From assembly GCA_958296095.1 (NCBI GenBank), contig OY282434.1:960001-1024000 (forward strand): DNA of 64,000 nt. Reading direction: 5' to 3'. A program made the translations under genes and the position numbers. The notes beneath the pieces were generated by a model. That model had not been told where the DNA came from, did no database searches, and worked only from the letters and a program-made list of their open reading frames with translations. Shown piece after piece: positions 1-8,618 of this stretch; position 1 is the stretch's first letter; the number at the start of each line of letters is the position of its first letter. This stretch comes from an uncultured Oligoflexales bacterium (GTDB taxonomy: Bacteria > Bdellovibrionota_B > Oligoflexia > Oligoflexales > JAPPIL01).

Positions 1-809
1 CCGAGGACGACGATGACGACGAAGCCAGCAACGACCGCTTCGTGCTATTTGTCGATGCCTTGAAATACCGCGTCACCACGCACAGCACCGATGCCACCCA
101 CGCCCGTGACAAGAACGAGACCAGCATCAGTTCAAGTTCGACCACCACGACCCTGCGGGCACTCGATGCTACCATCGGGCTGAAGAGCTATCACGATCGC
201 CTGATTCTTGGCTTCGGCATCTCCAGCAACCTCGTCTCCCCCTCCGATGCCCGTAGCGGCGGCGTGCTGATGGCTGGCTACCAACTGCTTGAAGGCTTGG
301 AAATCGGCGGACTGCTCTACATATCCAATCACGAAAAAACCACCTCCACCCGCAGGGAGGACTCCATCGATGAGCAGTTTTTCACCAGCAACGAGGAAAG
401 CTCCAGCTCCAGCAGCGTCCACTCCTTCGGCCCCTGGCTAAAGCTGCGCGCGGGCAACTACTGGCAGGCACTGTTTGCCATCTACTATACCTCGTCACAC
501 ACCGAGCAAACATCCGACAGCGGGCAACAGACAGGTGACAGCCAGGACACGCTCAACAACCTAACCACGACTGTCAAGCGCAGCTACTTCGCGCTCGATC
601 TGGTCTTCGGTCCCTGGATTCCGCTTACCGAACACCTGACCTTCGTGCCTCAGATCAACTTAACTTGGTATCTGCCTCGCACCTACACCCAAACGACCAG
701 CATGTCCTCCTCGGGCGGCAGTAGCCTCGCCGAGGACACACTAGAGTTCGATGAGCACTCCAGCCTCGACTACTCCCTTACCCTAGGCGGTTTGCGCTAC
801 GAACTGTGA
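1..809 (+). CDS. Outer-membrane-type beta-barrel protein, 3' part
   Basis: The frame is open at the left edge, so the gene begins before the window and about 268 residues are visible. The visible part starts with an acidic linker (EDDDDDEASND). It continues as alternating hydrophobic/polar segments typical of beta strands (for example LFVDALKYRV and YWQALFAIYYTS) separated by Ser/Thr/Gln-rich loops. It ends in LGGLRYEL, a plausible last membrane strand. I do not recognise the family. Location in the outer membrane is inferred from strand pattern only. It converges with the next, minus-strand gene after a gap of 7 bp. Confidence 0.6.
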   Translation, partial: EDDDDDEASNDRFVLFVDALKYRVTTHSTDATHARDKNETSISSSSTTTTLRALDATIGLKSYHDRLILGFGISSNLVSPSDARSGGVLMAGYQLLEGLEIGGLLYISNHEKTTSTRREDSIDEQFFTSNEESSSSSSVHSFGPWLKLRAGNYWQALFAIYYTSSHTEQTSDSGQQTGDSQDTLNNLTTTVKRSYFALDLVFGPWIPLTEHLTFVPQINLTWYLPRTYTQTTSMSSSGGSSLAEDTLEFDEHSSLDYSLTLGGLRYEL

Positions 810-816
810 ACGATGG

Positions 817-1371
817 CTAGCGCGGCGCCAGCTCAGTCATATGCTTGTTCCAACTGAGCCGCACCCGCGCGCGTGAATTTCCTAACACGAGCTGCAGCGG
901 GTCAGAGCGACCGTGCGGCAAAGACGCAAAAACTAGCAGGTATTCGCGGCTCCAGGGGGTGACGTGACGAAAAAACAACTCAAGCTTGTTCTTGTTGTGG
1001 ATTTTTTTGATGACAACAGGATCAGAGCTACTCCCGCCGTTACGTAAACGCACCGTCCAAGTCAGATAGTCGCGCAGGTCGGCAGGTTGGGGAGTTGCCA
1101 GACTGACCAAGAAAGCCATCTGTCGTGGTCGGGCACTGCCAAAAATATCGTCGTGGTCACCCGCCAACAAGCGATGACGATCGCGAAATGCTTGTAGGAA
1201 GGCGGAAGACAGATGCGTAGCATTGACCGAAAACTGATGCTCAAAACCGCGGTATACCCGCGAGGTGCGCGTCGAGTCGTCGTAAACACTGGCATAGCGA
1301 TGATCGCTGCCGATGTCTGGCAGGGATTCAACCCGACTGTCGAGACGATGCAAACAGGCACTCAACAGCAT
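817..1371 (-). CDS. Hypothetical secreted or lipidated protein downstream of the diguanylate cyclase
   Basis: 184 residues from the only canonical start in the credible region, the ATG at 1371. The first residues (MLLSAC) form a lipobox-like LSAC at the very N terminus, too early for a normal signal peptide. Translation upstream in the same frame (RRLRVATGLPLSFYGHFAIAS) would complete a convincing lipoprotein signal but has no ATG, GTG or TTG, so a rarer start inside the 3' end of the upstream cyclase gene is possible. The rest (strand-rich, several RxxxDxR and WTVRLRNGG-type segments) matches no family I know. It is probably cotranscribed with the FHA-GGDEF gene, whose stop is at 1400. Confidence 0.6.
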   Translation of the reverse strand: MLLSACLHRLDSRVESLPDIGSDHRYASVYDDSTRTSRVYRGFEHQFSVNATHLSSAFLQAFRDRHRLLAGDHDDIFGSARPRQMAFLVSLATPQPADLRDYLTWTVRLRNGGSSSDPVVIKKIHNKNKLELFFRHVTPWSREYLLVFASLPHGRSDPLQLVLGNSRARVRLSWNKHMTELAPR

Positions 1372-1399
1372 GGAGGCGATGGCAAAGTGGCCGTAGAAG

Positions 1400-2317
1400 C
1401 TAAGCGGTAACCCTGTTGCGACCCGAAGTCTTCGAGGTGTAGAGCTTTTGGTCGGCCTTTTCAAGTAATTCCTCGGCTGTGGTAATCGCGCTGTTAAGCT
1501 CAAAAATACCCAGCGACACAGTCTGGCGATGGTTGACTGCCCCGCCCTTGTCCTGCTCCAGCTTGAACACATAGGCAGCAATCTCTCGCCGCAGACGCTC
1601 GGCCAAATCACGACAGGTGGCCAGCGGTGTGTTGGGCAAGATGACGATGAACTCCTCTCCACCAAAGCGACCCAGCGTGTCATCCTTGCGAATGGCGGAG
1701 GTGACGATCTTGGCTGTCTGCCGCAACACCGTATCGCCCGCGTTGTGCCCATAGGTATCGTTGACTTTCTTGAAGTGATCGAGGTCGAAGTAGATAATCG
1801 AAAGCGGCTGGCGGCGGTTGCGGTGGAACTTGATCTCCGACTCCAGCGTATCGACTATATACTGCTTGTTGTAGGTCTGCGTGCCTGCATCGATCGTTGC
1901 CATGCGGTAGATTTTATCCTGCACGATGGCATCGACGTTGTTGCTGGCGAAAAATTTCAGCAACACCGTGCCCAAGCGCAAAAAATCACCGTCCTGTAGC
2001 TTGATCTCGCTGCTGATACGCTTGTCATTGATAAACGTGCCGTTGGCACTGCCAAGATCTAAAACCGAGATCGCCCCCTTACGCTGGCTGAACTTGACAT
2101 GCTTCCTCGACACGCTCTGCTCGTCAATGCGTAGATCAGCATCCGGCGAGCGCCCCGCGACATGCGAGGGTGCAGTAAGATCGAGATGGAAACACTTGCC
2201 CACCCTGTTGCCGCTATACTGAATCAAACATGCCGTCTGACGTTTTTGCGCATCTGCGTAGACAGTCAGCTCAACGTCCTGCGCGATAACGGTCTTGTCA
2301 TCGATAAGATCAGACAT
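1400..2317 (-). CDS. FHA-GGDEF diguanylate cyclase
   Basis: 305 residues. An N-terminal FHA phosphothreonine-binding domain (about residues 30-125) shows the GRS, SxxH (SVSRKH) and LGSANGTFIN signatures. The C-terminal GGDEF domain (about 150-303) carries GGEEF at 219-223 and the FDLDHFKKVND metal-binding segment, so it should make cyclic di-GMP from GTP. RKDD at 210-213, five residues before GGEEF, is a canonical inhibitory I-site, so product inhibition is expected. No transmembrane segment or receiver domain is seen. The FHA domain suggests control by a Ser/Thr kinase phosphoprotein (inference). The ATG start is followed by MSDLIDDKT. Confidence 0.93.
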   Translation of the reverse strand: MSDLIDDKTVIAQDVELTVYADAQKRQTACLIQYSGNRVGKCFHLDLTAPSHVAGRSPDADLRIDEQSVSRKHVKFSQRKGAISVLDLGSANGTFINDKRISSEIKLQDGDFLRLGTVLLKFFASNNVDAIVQDKIYRMATIDAGTQTYNKQYIVDTLESEIKFHRNRRQPLSIIYFDLDHFKKVNDTYGHNAGDTVLRQTAKIVTSAIRKDDTLGRFGGEEFIVILPNTPLATCRDLAERLRREIAAYVFKLEQDKGGAVNHRQTVSLGIFELNSAITTAEELLEKADQKLYTSKTSGRNRVTA

Positions 2318-2458
2318 CTTCCCCAGCCGCAGTTTTGGTCGCCATACTTAAATATACCACGTCTATGTCGTGGGAGAAAAGCGGCCCAAATCTGCCGACC
2401 ACCCTCGCAGTGAATTTGCTTTTATTTGTGATGTTTTTTTTGCTAGACCCGGACTGGG

Positions 2459-3586
2459 ATGACAATTTTACGCAACGCCATTGTTTCGTTTCTTATAGTT
2501 TCTCTTGGCTTAGTCTGCATAGAGTTCAGTTTGCCGATTGCGCTCGGTGAGTTCCTCGCGGGAATGATTGGGCGTTTTTTTATATCTCCCGCCGATGTCC
2601 CCTGGATTTCCTTCATCTCCGATCTTGGCTTGTTGTCAATCATGTTCGTCGCAGGCTTTGAGGTTGATGCCAAAATTCTGCGCCTGCACCTAGCCCGCAA
2701 CTGTCTCGCGGGGGCGGCTTCCTTCGGCTTGCCATTTACACTGCTGCTCATCACGGGGTTGGTTGCCCAGCTGCCGTTGCTCACCACCACCGTCATGGCA
2801 CTAGCACTCTCGACAACTTCGCTGGCAATCGTCTTCACCGTAATCAGGGAAACCAACCTGATCGCTAGTGTCGAGGGGCAAATTTTGCTGGGAACAGCAA
2901 TGGTTGTTGATCTGATCAGTATGGTCCTGCTCGGCATTATTTTTATCGAATACAGCCTCACTAATCTGATCGCCCTCGTCGGACTCGTCGCGGCCATTCT
3001 GCTGGTGAAGAAATTTCTTATCCCTATTTTTGAACGCTACAAGGGCAATCGTGTCGAGATAGAGCTGAAAATAATTTTGCTGCTGTTGCTGGCACTGGCT
3101 GTCCTGGCCGAACAAGCAGGTCTGCATGCGGCCTTGATTGCTTTTTTGTTTGGCATTATGCTCTCCGACATCGATCCCGACCACGAGGAAATTATTGCCA
3201 AACTCAACACCGTGGTTTTCAGTTTACTTGCCCCGCTGTTTTTCTTTCATGCTGGCCTGCACATCGACCTCAAGGAACTGGATACCTTCCACCTCATCGT
3301 CATGCTGGTGGTGGCGGTGGTGGCTATCGGTGGCAAGTATGCTGGCTCATATCTGGGGCTGTATTATCTGTTTCAACACAACAAAAGGCTCAGCCATCTA
3401 GGAGGACTGCTGTTCAACTATCGCTTGAGCTTCGGCATCGTTACTGCCATGTATGCCTTTGAGCGCGGGGCACTCTCAGCCGCGGTGTATAATATCGTCC
3501 TGCTGGTAATCGCCCTCAGCTCTATCTTTACCGTCATCGTGCAACGGCGACGCGGTGAGCCGCGTCTGACCGCAGCGGAAGGTTAG
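2459..3586 (+). CDS. Cation:proton antiporter (CPA2/Kef-NapA type)
   Basis: 375 residues, almost entirely hydrophobic, with about 11-12 transmembrane helices. The pattern is that of the Na+/H+ exchanger superfamily: GEFLAGMIGRFF in an early helix, DLGLLSIMFVAGFEVD, and LLGTAMVVDLISM in the discontinuous core helix, where one Asp (VVD) is retained. There is no C-terminal RCK/TrkA_N domain, so it resembles short NapA/KefB-like exchangers. Substrate (Na+ or K+) cannot be read from the sequence. It lies 2 bp before oleA on the same strand, so it is probably cotranscribed with oleA-oleB. Confidence 0.88.
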   Translation: MTILRNAIVSFLIVSLGLVCIEFSLPIALGEFLAGMIGRFFISPADVPWISFISDLGLLSIMFVAGFEVDAKILRLHLARNCLAGAASFGLPFTLLLITGLVAQLPLLTTTVMALALSTTSLAIVFTVIRETNLIASVEGQILLGTAMVVDLISMVLLGIIFIEYSLTNLIALVGLVAAILLVKKFLIPIFERYKGNRVEIELKIILLLLLALAVLAEQAGLHAALIAFLFGIMLSDIDPDHEEIIAKLNTVVFSLLAPLFFFHAGLHIDLKELDTFHLIVMLVVAVVAIGGKYAGSYLGLYYLFQHNKRLSHLGGLLFNYRLSFGIVTAMYAFERGALSAAVYNIVLLVIALSSIFTVIVQRRRGEPRLTAAEG

Positions 3587-3588
3587 AC

Positions 3589-4632
3589 ATGTTTCGCTGG
3601 GAAAATGTCCGCATCGCGGCATTGGCGGTCGAACTGCCGTCTGAACGCGTCGACACCGCATCATTGGAAGCCAGACTCACCCCGCTCTACCGCAAGCTTC
3701 ATATTCCCCGCGGCTATATTGCACGGCTGTCGGGCATCAGAGAGAGACGCTGGTGGCCAGCAGGAACGCCACCGAGTTTTGGCGCGGTGCGTGCCGCACG
3801 CAAAGCTTTGCAGCAGGCAGGCATTGCCGCACGGCAAATAGAAACACTGCACTATGCAGGTGTATGTCGCGAACACTTCGAGCCTGCAACTGCTTGCCGC
3901 GTCGCCGCGGAGCTAGGTGTCGGTGGTGCTGTGCAGGTTTACGATGTCAGCAATGCTTGTCTCGGTGTGCTGAACAGCATGGTCAGCATTGCCAATCAGA
4001 TCGAATTGCGTCAGATCAGCTGTGGTCTCGTCGTTGCCTGCGAATCGGCGCGCCCTATTACCGAGAAGATGATGGCGGCGATGCTGCAACGTAGCGAGAT
4101 GGAATTTTTTAGCCACACCATCGGGGTGCTGACTGGCGGCTCGGGCGCGGTGGCGGTGCTGCTAAGCCACCAGGAGCGCGTCCCGCAAAATGTGCCTAGC
4201 CTGCGGGGTGGCGTGGCGGGAAGTGACCCGCAGTTTTACCGCCTCTGTCACTGGGGTGTCGATGCACAGGGCACAGAAACGCTGGTGCTCGACAGCATTG
4301 CCTTGCTACAACACGGCATGGACATCAGCGCCCGCACCTTTGCCCACTTTCTGCGCCACTTCGACTTAAGCACCACCCAAATCGATAAAGTCGTCTGCCA
4401 TCAGGTAAGCGACAAGCACAACCGCAGCGTGCTGGAGCTGTTGCAACTTCCCGCGGCAAAAGCCTTCAACACCTATGCCACCCTCGGCAATATCGGTGCG
4501 GTTTCGTTGCCATTGACGGCGGCGCTGGCCGCGCAGGATGGTTTCCTCAAGGGGCATGATTTCGTGGCTCTGCTCGGTATCGGCAGTGGCTTTAATACGA
4601 TCATGTTAGGGGTAGAATGGGCAACCCGCTAA
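3589..4632 (+). CDS. oleA: OleA-type thiolase (beta-keto acid synthase for hydrocarbon synthesis)
   Basis: 347 residues. Thiolase-fold enzyme that joins two fatty acyl chains head to head to give a beta-keto acid. Nucleophile Cys124 sits in SNACLG; His271 (CHQ) and Asn301 (LGN) complete the active site. Glu98 in REHFEPATAC is the diagnostic OleA glutamate absent from FabH. Spacings Glu-Cys 26 and His-Asn 30 match the E117/C143 and H285/N315 spacings I recall for Xanthomonas OleA. GIRERRWW near residue 49 is also typical. The ATG follows the antiporter stop closely, and the 3' end overlaps oleB by 16 nt, implying translational coupling. Confidence 0.9.
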   Translation: MFRWENVRIAALAVELPSERVDTASLEARLTPLYRKLHIPRGYIARLSGIRERRWWPAGTPPSFGAVRAARKALQQAGIAARQIETLHYAGVCREHFEPATACRVAAELGVGGAVQVYDVSNACLGVLNSMVSIANQIELRQISCGLVVACESARPITEKMMAAMLQRSEMEFFSHTIGVLTGGSGAVAVLLSHQERVPQNVPSLRGGVAGSDPQFYRLCHWGVDAQGTETLVLDSIALLQHGMDISARTFAHFLRHFDLSTTQIDKVVCHQVSDKHNRSVLELLQLPAAKAFNTYATLGNIGAVSLPLTAALAAQDGFLKGHDFVALLGIGSGFNTIMLGVEWATR

Positions 4633-5498
4633 CATCGTTCCTCGACAGCCAGCCTCTCTTCCACAACGTTGGCGGGGGCAACATCCACTACTGTGATCAA
4701 GGGCGAGGTGAAGTGGTCGTTATGTTGCACGGCAACCCGACCTGGTCCTACCTCTATCGTCATCTGATCGTCACGTTACGCAATAATTATCGTGTCATCG
4801 CCTACGATCATCTCGGCTGTGGCTTTTCCGACCGCCCGCCCGCGGCGCGTTACGCCTGGACCTTAGCGCAGCGCATCGCTGATTTTGAAAAACTGCTCGC
4901 CGCGCTCGGCGTGACCGAGAAAATTACCCTAGTCATGCATGACTGGGGTGTGGCCATCGGCTGTGGCTATGCGGTGTGCAACCCAGAACGCATTGCCCGC
5001 CTGGTCGTGTGCAACGGCGCGGCCTTCCCCTTGCCACCCACAAAAACTTTTCCGTGGCAACTACGCCTCTTTCGTCACCGGCTATTGGGCAAACTGCTAG
5101 TGCAGGATAGTAGTTTTTTTCTACACGCACTGCTGCTGGTCTGTGCCCAAAAAAAAATTCCCCCCGCCATCAAAGCCTCATATCTTGCCCCCTACCTGCG
5201 TCGGGCTGAGCGCCAGGCGTTGTGGCAGTTTATCGCTGACATTCCCCTGACTACCAGCGATCGTAGCTTCGCGACCCTGAGCGCAATTGCTGACAATCTG
5301 CACCGCCTCACCGCCTTGCCGATCCTGTTGTGCTGGGGAAAGCGTGATTTTATTTTTGATAAAAGTTTTCTCCGCCAGTGGTGTATTCATTTTCCCAGAG
5401 CCCAGCTGCGCGAATACGAACACTGCGGGCATTTGCTGCTAGAAGACGACCCGCACCGTATCAGCCGCGATGTGCGGGATTTTTTGCGCGACACCTAG
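4617..5498 (+). CDS. oleB: OleB-type alpha/beta hydrolase (beta-lactone decarboxylase)
   Basis: 293 residues, haloalkane-dehalogenase-like fold. Oxyanion segment HGNPTWSYLYRHL is at 38-50, nucleophile Asp109 in HDWG, a possible acid in WGKRDF, and the catalytic His272 in EHCGHLL. In ole clusters this enzyme decarboxylates the beta-lactone made by OleC to a cis-olefin. An Asp nucleophile is shared by OleB and haloalkane dehalogenases; the overlap with oleA argues for OleB. Neither oleC (AMP-ligase) nor oleD (reductase) follows, so these must be elsewhere or the pathway is altered. Confidence 0.87.
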   Translation: MGNPLTSFLDSQPLFHNVGGGNIHYCDQGRGEVVVMLHGNPTWSYLYRHLIVTLRNNYRVIAYDHLGCGFSDRPPAARYAWTLAQRIADFEKLLAALGVTEKITLVMHDWGVAIGCGYAVCNPERIARLVVCNGAAFPLPPTKTFPWQLRLFRHRLLGKLLVQDSSFFLHALLLVCAQKKIPPAIKASYLAPYLRRAERQALWQFIADIPLTTSDRSFATLSAIADNLHRLTALPILLCWGKRDFIFDKSFLRQWCIHFPRAQLREYEHCGHLLLEDDPHRISRDVRDFLRDT

Positions 5499-5539
5499 GC
5501 TGCAACCTGCCTACTAATAACCTGCACGGAGGTCAGTGC

Positions 5540-5569
5540 TTGACAAGTAAAATCAAGCGAGAATACATT
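5540..5569 (+). promoter_or_regulatory. Sigma70-type promoter
   Basis: Consensus TTGACA at 5540-5545, then 18 bp, then TACATT at 5564-5569 (or 17 bp to ATACAT). It stands about 40 bp upstream of the ATG at 5608 and after the oleB stop, so it would start a separate transcript for the next gene. Confidence 0.55.
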
Positions 5570-5607
5570 GCCCGCGATTTTGTTATCCACCGCACGAGGG
5601 GCGCATC

Positions 5608-6531
5608 ATGGGAAGCTTTTTGCTGGCACTGGCACTTGCCCTACTTGCCGAGACTGGGGTTGCTTCCCGCGGGGGGCGGTTGCCACGCTTGGCATCGCTG
5701 TCTCTCAGCGAGGCTGTGCCCTTAAATTCTGGCAAGGTGTTGTTCACTAAGCCGCTGGCGCATTCTGGCAAGGTGTTGTTCACTAAGCCGCTGGCGCATC
5801 TGCCGATTACGGCGTTAGAGGCAAGCGGTCGCGATGCTCAGCGCGACAACGCAATAAACATTTTTGTCAACGAATGCATGACCTGTACCTACCTGGTGAC
5901 AGGGACCGCCGCTTACGCCTTACTCTTCATCCACCACAGCAACACGCTGCTCTTTAGCTTGGGATTTACCGTCACGGGTGTTGTTGCCCTTGATCGTATG
6001 CTCAGGGTGGTAGAGAAGGGTATACAGCTAAGGCGGATGAAAAAAATACTGCGGCACGTTGCCGAGGCCACGGCAAGCGACAACAGTATCGTCATCTACG
6101 AACACGATGGTGCCCGGCATGTGGGCCTGCTCAGCGTTAACGAGGGCACATTCACGGTCATCGATGCTCAAGGCGACGCGCAAGCTGTTGCGTCTGAGCA
6201 GTTGCAACACTTGATCACCCTTAGAGATGGCTTGCCCTACGATAGCTTTGCCAAGTGGATGCTCAGCGCGGAGGAGGGGATAGCCGCCATCTCGACTGAC
6301 TTTGCTGACCAATACCGCGGTGCGACGCTGGCCTTTGCTCAGGAGGGGAGAAATTATCTGGGCACAGTCGCTGATGTCAGCTTCTCCGCTGACGGCCAAG
6401 GCGAGCTCAGGGCAGTTACCGCCTCAGGCGAAGAAGTGCACATTAGCCGCGGTAGACGGGGCCAGCCTATAGTTATCGACCCGCACACGGGAAAGAAAAA
6501 CAAACTGCGTGGTGTGGTATTTCTGCCGTAA
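5608..6531 (+). CDS. Hypothetical membrane protein with a perfect 12-residue tandem repeat
   Basis: 307 residues from ATG 5608, preceded by GAGG. An N-terminal signal-like helix (FLLALALALLAE) is followed by a Gly/Arg/Ser-rich stretch and two identical copies of SGKVLFTKPLAH. Two closely spaced hydrophobic helices lie around residues 92-130 (YLVTGTAAYALLFIHH; LLFSLGFTVTGVVAL). The last 160 residues are soluble and strand-rich, with repeated YEHDGARHVGLLSV and EEVHISRGRRGQ-like strands suggesting small beta-barrel/SH3-like folds. No known family recognised. It is monocistronic after the ole genes with its own promoter; the 3' end abuts the repeat block. Confidence 0.75.
   Translation: MGSFLLALALALLAETGVASRGGRLPRLASLSLSEAVPLNSGKVLFTKPLAHSGKVLFTKPLAHLPITALEASGRDAQRDNAINIFVNECMTCTYLVTGTAAYALLFIHHSNTLLFSLGFTVTGVVALDRMLRVVEKGIQLRRMKKILRHVAEATASDNSIVIYEHDGARHVGLLSVNEGTFTVIDAQGDAQAVASEQLQHLITLRDGLPYDSFAKWMLSAEEGIAAISTDFADQYRGATLAFAQEGRNYLGTVADVSFSADGQGELRAVTASGEEVHISRGRRGQPIVIDPHTGKKNKLRGVVFLP
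5726..5797 (+). repeat. Perfect 36-bp tandem duplication inside a gene
   Basis: Two identical 36-bp units (5726-5761 and 5762-5797) encode SGKVLFTKPLAH twice. Length is a multiple of three, so the frame is kept. No divergence between the copies is visible, which implies a recent event. Confidence 0.95.
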
Positions 6532-6539
6532 CCAGCGGC

Positions 6540-7920
6540 ACGGCACAGTGGAGCGAGAAAGCGGCAAAAAAGCCGCGGAGCGAGAAAGCGGCAAAAAGTC
6601 CAGCGAGCGTAGCGAGCCACCTTAGCCCCAGCCTCCGTTATCTTGGCACGGCACAGTGGAGCTAGCCACCTTAGCCCCAGCCTCCGTTATCTTGGCACAG
6701 ACCTCCGTTGTCTTGGCAGGGAGCAGACCTGCCGAGAAACTCTCCCCGAACGGGTAGTAAGCACATACTCTTGTCTGAAAGCATAATCTAACAGCAATAT
6801 GGCAGTATTTGCGGTCGAGTTTTCGCACGGTCTCTCCCTGCCGCTCACAAAGCTCTCGGTAGGCAAGAGGTGGGGGCAACCGCCGAGAGACTTGGGCGCA
6901 AGCAGAGAGGGCGCGCAGAGTGGCCTGAGAACATGCAGCGAGCTAGGAAGCGAGCGATACAAAAAGCAGCGTAGCGAGCGAAGCGAGCTAGGAAGCGAGC
7001 GTTACAAAAAGCCGCGCCACGGCGCTCTCGGTAGGCAAGAGGTGGGGGTAACCGCTGAGAGACTTGGGGCAAGGACACCACTTAGCACAAGTCTCCGTTG
7101 TCTTGGCACGGCACAGACCTGCCGAGAAACTCTCCCTTGAGACAGGTGCAAGTACATGCCTTGTGCAAAAAAATAATCTGTTTGCAGTATTGGCAATATC
7201 TGTGGTCGAGTTTTCGCACGGTCTTGCCGTGCCGTTCATGGAGCTCTCGGTGGGCAAACCCGAACGTAACCGCAAGAAGTCTGAGGGCAGGCAGAGAGGG
7301 CGCGCAGAGTGGCCTGAGGACATGCAGCGAGCTAGGAAGCGAGCGATACAAAAAGCAGCGTAGCGAGCGAAGCGAGCTAGGAAGCGAGCGTTACAAAAAG
7401 CAGCGTAGCGAGCGAAGCGAGCGTTACAAAAAGCCGCGCCACGGCGCTCTCGGTAGGCAAGAGGTGGTGGCAACCGCCGAGAGGTTTGGGGACAGGCAAA
7501 TGGGTTTGGGGGCAAGGACACCACTTAGCCCCCGCCTCCGTTGTCTTGGCAGAGCGCAGACCTGCCGAGAAACTCCCCACGAATATGTGCAAGCACATGC
7601 CCTATGCAAAGAAATAATCTGGTTGCAGTATTGGCAATATCTGCGGTCGTTTTCGCACGGCCTCGCCCCGCCCTTCATGGGGCTCTCGGTAGGCAAGCTT
7701 AGACGCAATACAGGGAGGTCTGAGAACAAGCAGCGAGAGGATGCAGAGAGACTAGAGGATATGCAGCGAGCTAGGAAGCGAGCGATACAAAAAGCAGCGT
7801 AGCGAGCGAAGCGAGCTAGGAAGCGAGCGATACAAAAAGCAGCGTAGCGAGCGAAGCGAGCTAGGAAGCGAGCGTTACAAAAAAGCCGCGTAGCGAGCGT
7901 AGCGAGCGCAGCGAGCGTTA
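6540..7920. repeat. Mosaic repeat block 1 with three TIR elements
   Basis: No gene. Three complete copies of the ~135-bp inverted-repeat element in plus orientation lie at 6728-6863, 7118-7254 and 7561-7693. Each is preceded by a module ending TCCGTTGTCTTGGCAC/AG, as at 7094-7110. Between and after them are AGCGAGC-rich stretches (GCGAGCTAGGAAGCGAGCGATACAAAAAGC family) at about 6940-7015, 7325-7435 and 7765-7920. At 6545-6620 the GCGAGAAAGCGGCAAAAAG variant appears, the one also found translated inside the gene at 16722-18080. The open frames here are by-products of low-complexity repeats. Confidence 0.9.
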
Positions 7921-7922
7921 AT

Positions 7923-8618
7923 TCAAGCGAACAGCAGTTGTTCCAGGGCGGCTAGGCGCGCCTCGTTATCCTGCTGGCCCCAGTCGGGTGGCTGATGCAT
8001 ATTGCCGTTTTTCAACACGACGACGCGATCACACAGCTGTGCCGCCAGTGGCAAGATGTGGGTGCTGAGCACGTTGCTGAGCTGCTGCTGTTGGCGTGTG
8101 GCGAGTAGGTTGTGCAACGTGCGGAGATGAAAGACATCGAGACCTGAGAAGGGCTCGTCGAGCACCAGCAGCTGAGGGTCGTGCAGGGTGGCGACGGCAA
8201 GACCGACACGTTTCTGCATGCCGTGCGAGCACAGGGCCAGCGGCAAGCTCTTATAGTGGTGGCAATCCCAACGCTGGAGCGTCTGTGGCACGACCTGTTC
8301 GCGGTCTAGGTTGTAGAGGCGGGCGGCATAGCGTAGCAGTTCTTCGCCGCTAACCCAGGGGGGAAAGACCGGACTCTGGGGCAAGAAGCCGAGCGATTTT
8401 TTTAACGCAAAAGCTTCGGGGGTAAGCCGTTGGCCGCGCAAGACTATTTCGCCAGCATCGGGATCGAGGTTGGCGGTCATCAGGTTGAAGAGGGTGGACT
8501 TGCCCGCCCCGTTTTTACCGAGAATGCCCAGCGTTTCACCGCGACCAACTTGCAGATTGCAGGGGCCAAGTTGAAATCCTGCCGCGAAAGTCTTGCCAAT
8601 GTTGCTCAAGGTCATCAT
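7923..8618 (-). CDS. ABC transporter ATP-binding protein
   Basis: 231 residues, single nucleotide-binding domain that powers the adjacent permease. Walker A GKNGAGKST is at 34-42, the Q-loop is LPQSP, the signature is the variant CSHGMQKR in place of LSGGQ, Walker B plus D-loop is LLVLDEPFSGLD, and the switch His is in STHIL. The SHGMQKR signature is typical of ABC-2-type exporters. The ATG at 8618 overlaps the permease TGA (8617-8615). It is the last gene of a four-gene overlapping operon with a HesB-like protein and a ferredoxin. The 3' end runs directly into repeat block 1. Substrate unknown. Confidence 0.9.
   Translation of the reverse strand: MMTLSNIGKTFAAGFQLGPCNLQVGRGETLGILGKNGAGKSTLFNLMTANLDPDAGEIVLRGQRLTPEAFALKKSLGFLPQSPVFPPWVSGEELLRYAARLYNLDREQVVPQTLQRWDCHHYKSLPLALCSHGMQKRVGLAVATLHDPQLLVLDEPFSGLDVFHLRTLHNLLATRQQQQLSNVLSTHILPLAAQLCDRVVVLKNGNMHQPPDWGQQDNEARLAALEQLLFA

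Noticed and set aside
817..1752. 311-codon frame extending far into the diguanylate cyclase gene
   Set aside because: The N-terminal 110 codons are an antiphase reading of the GGDEF gene; only the part after about 1371 looks coding.
4617..5498. Haloalkane dehalogenase
   Set aside because: The fold and Asp nucleophile fit, but the 16-nt overlap with a diagnostic oleA makes OleB the better call.
6728..6863. The ~135-bp element as a tRNA-like or riboswitch RNA
   Set aside because: It has hairpins but no cloverleaf or known aptamer, occurs in both orientations and many copies, and is bounded by inverted repeats, as expected for a mobile or repeat DNA element.
6799..7802. Open frames in repeat block 1 encoding SERSELGSERYKK-type proteins
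   Set aside because: They arise from AGCGAGC-rich repeats that lack stops in several frames; there is no ribosome site or conserved start, and similar frames appear on both strands of every block.
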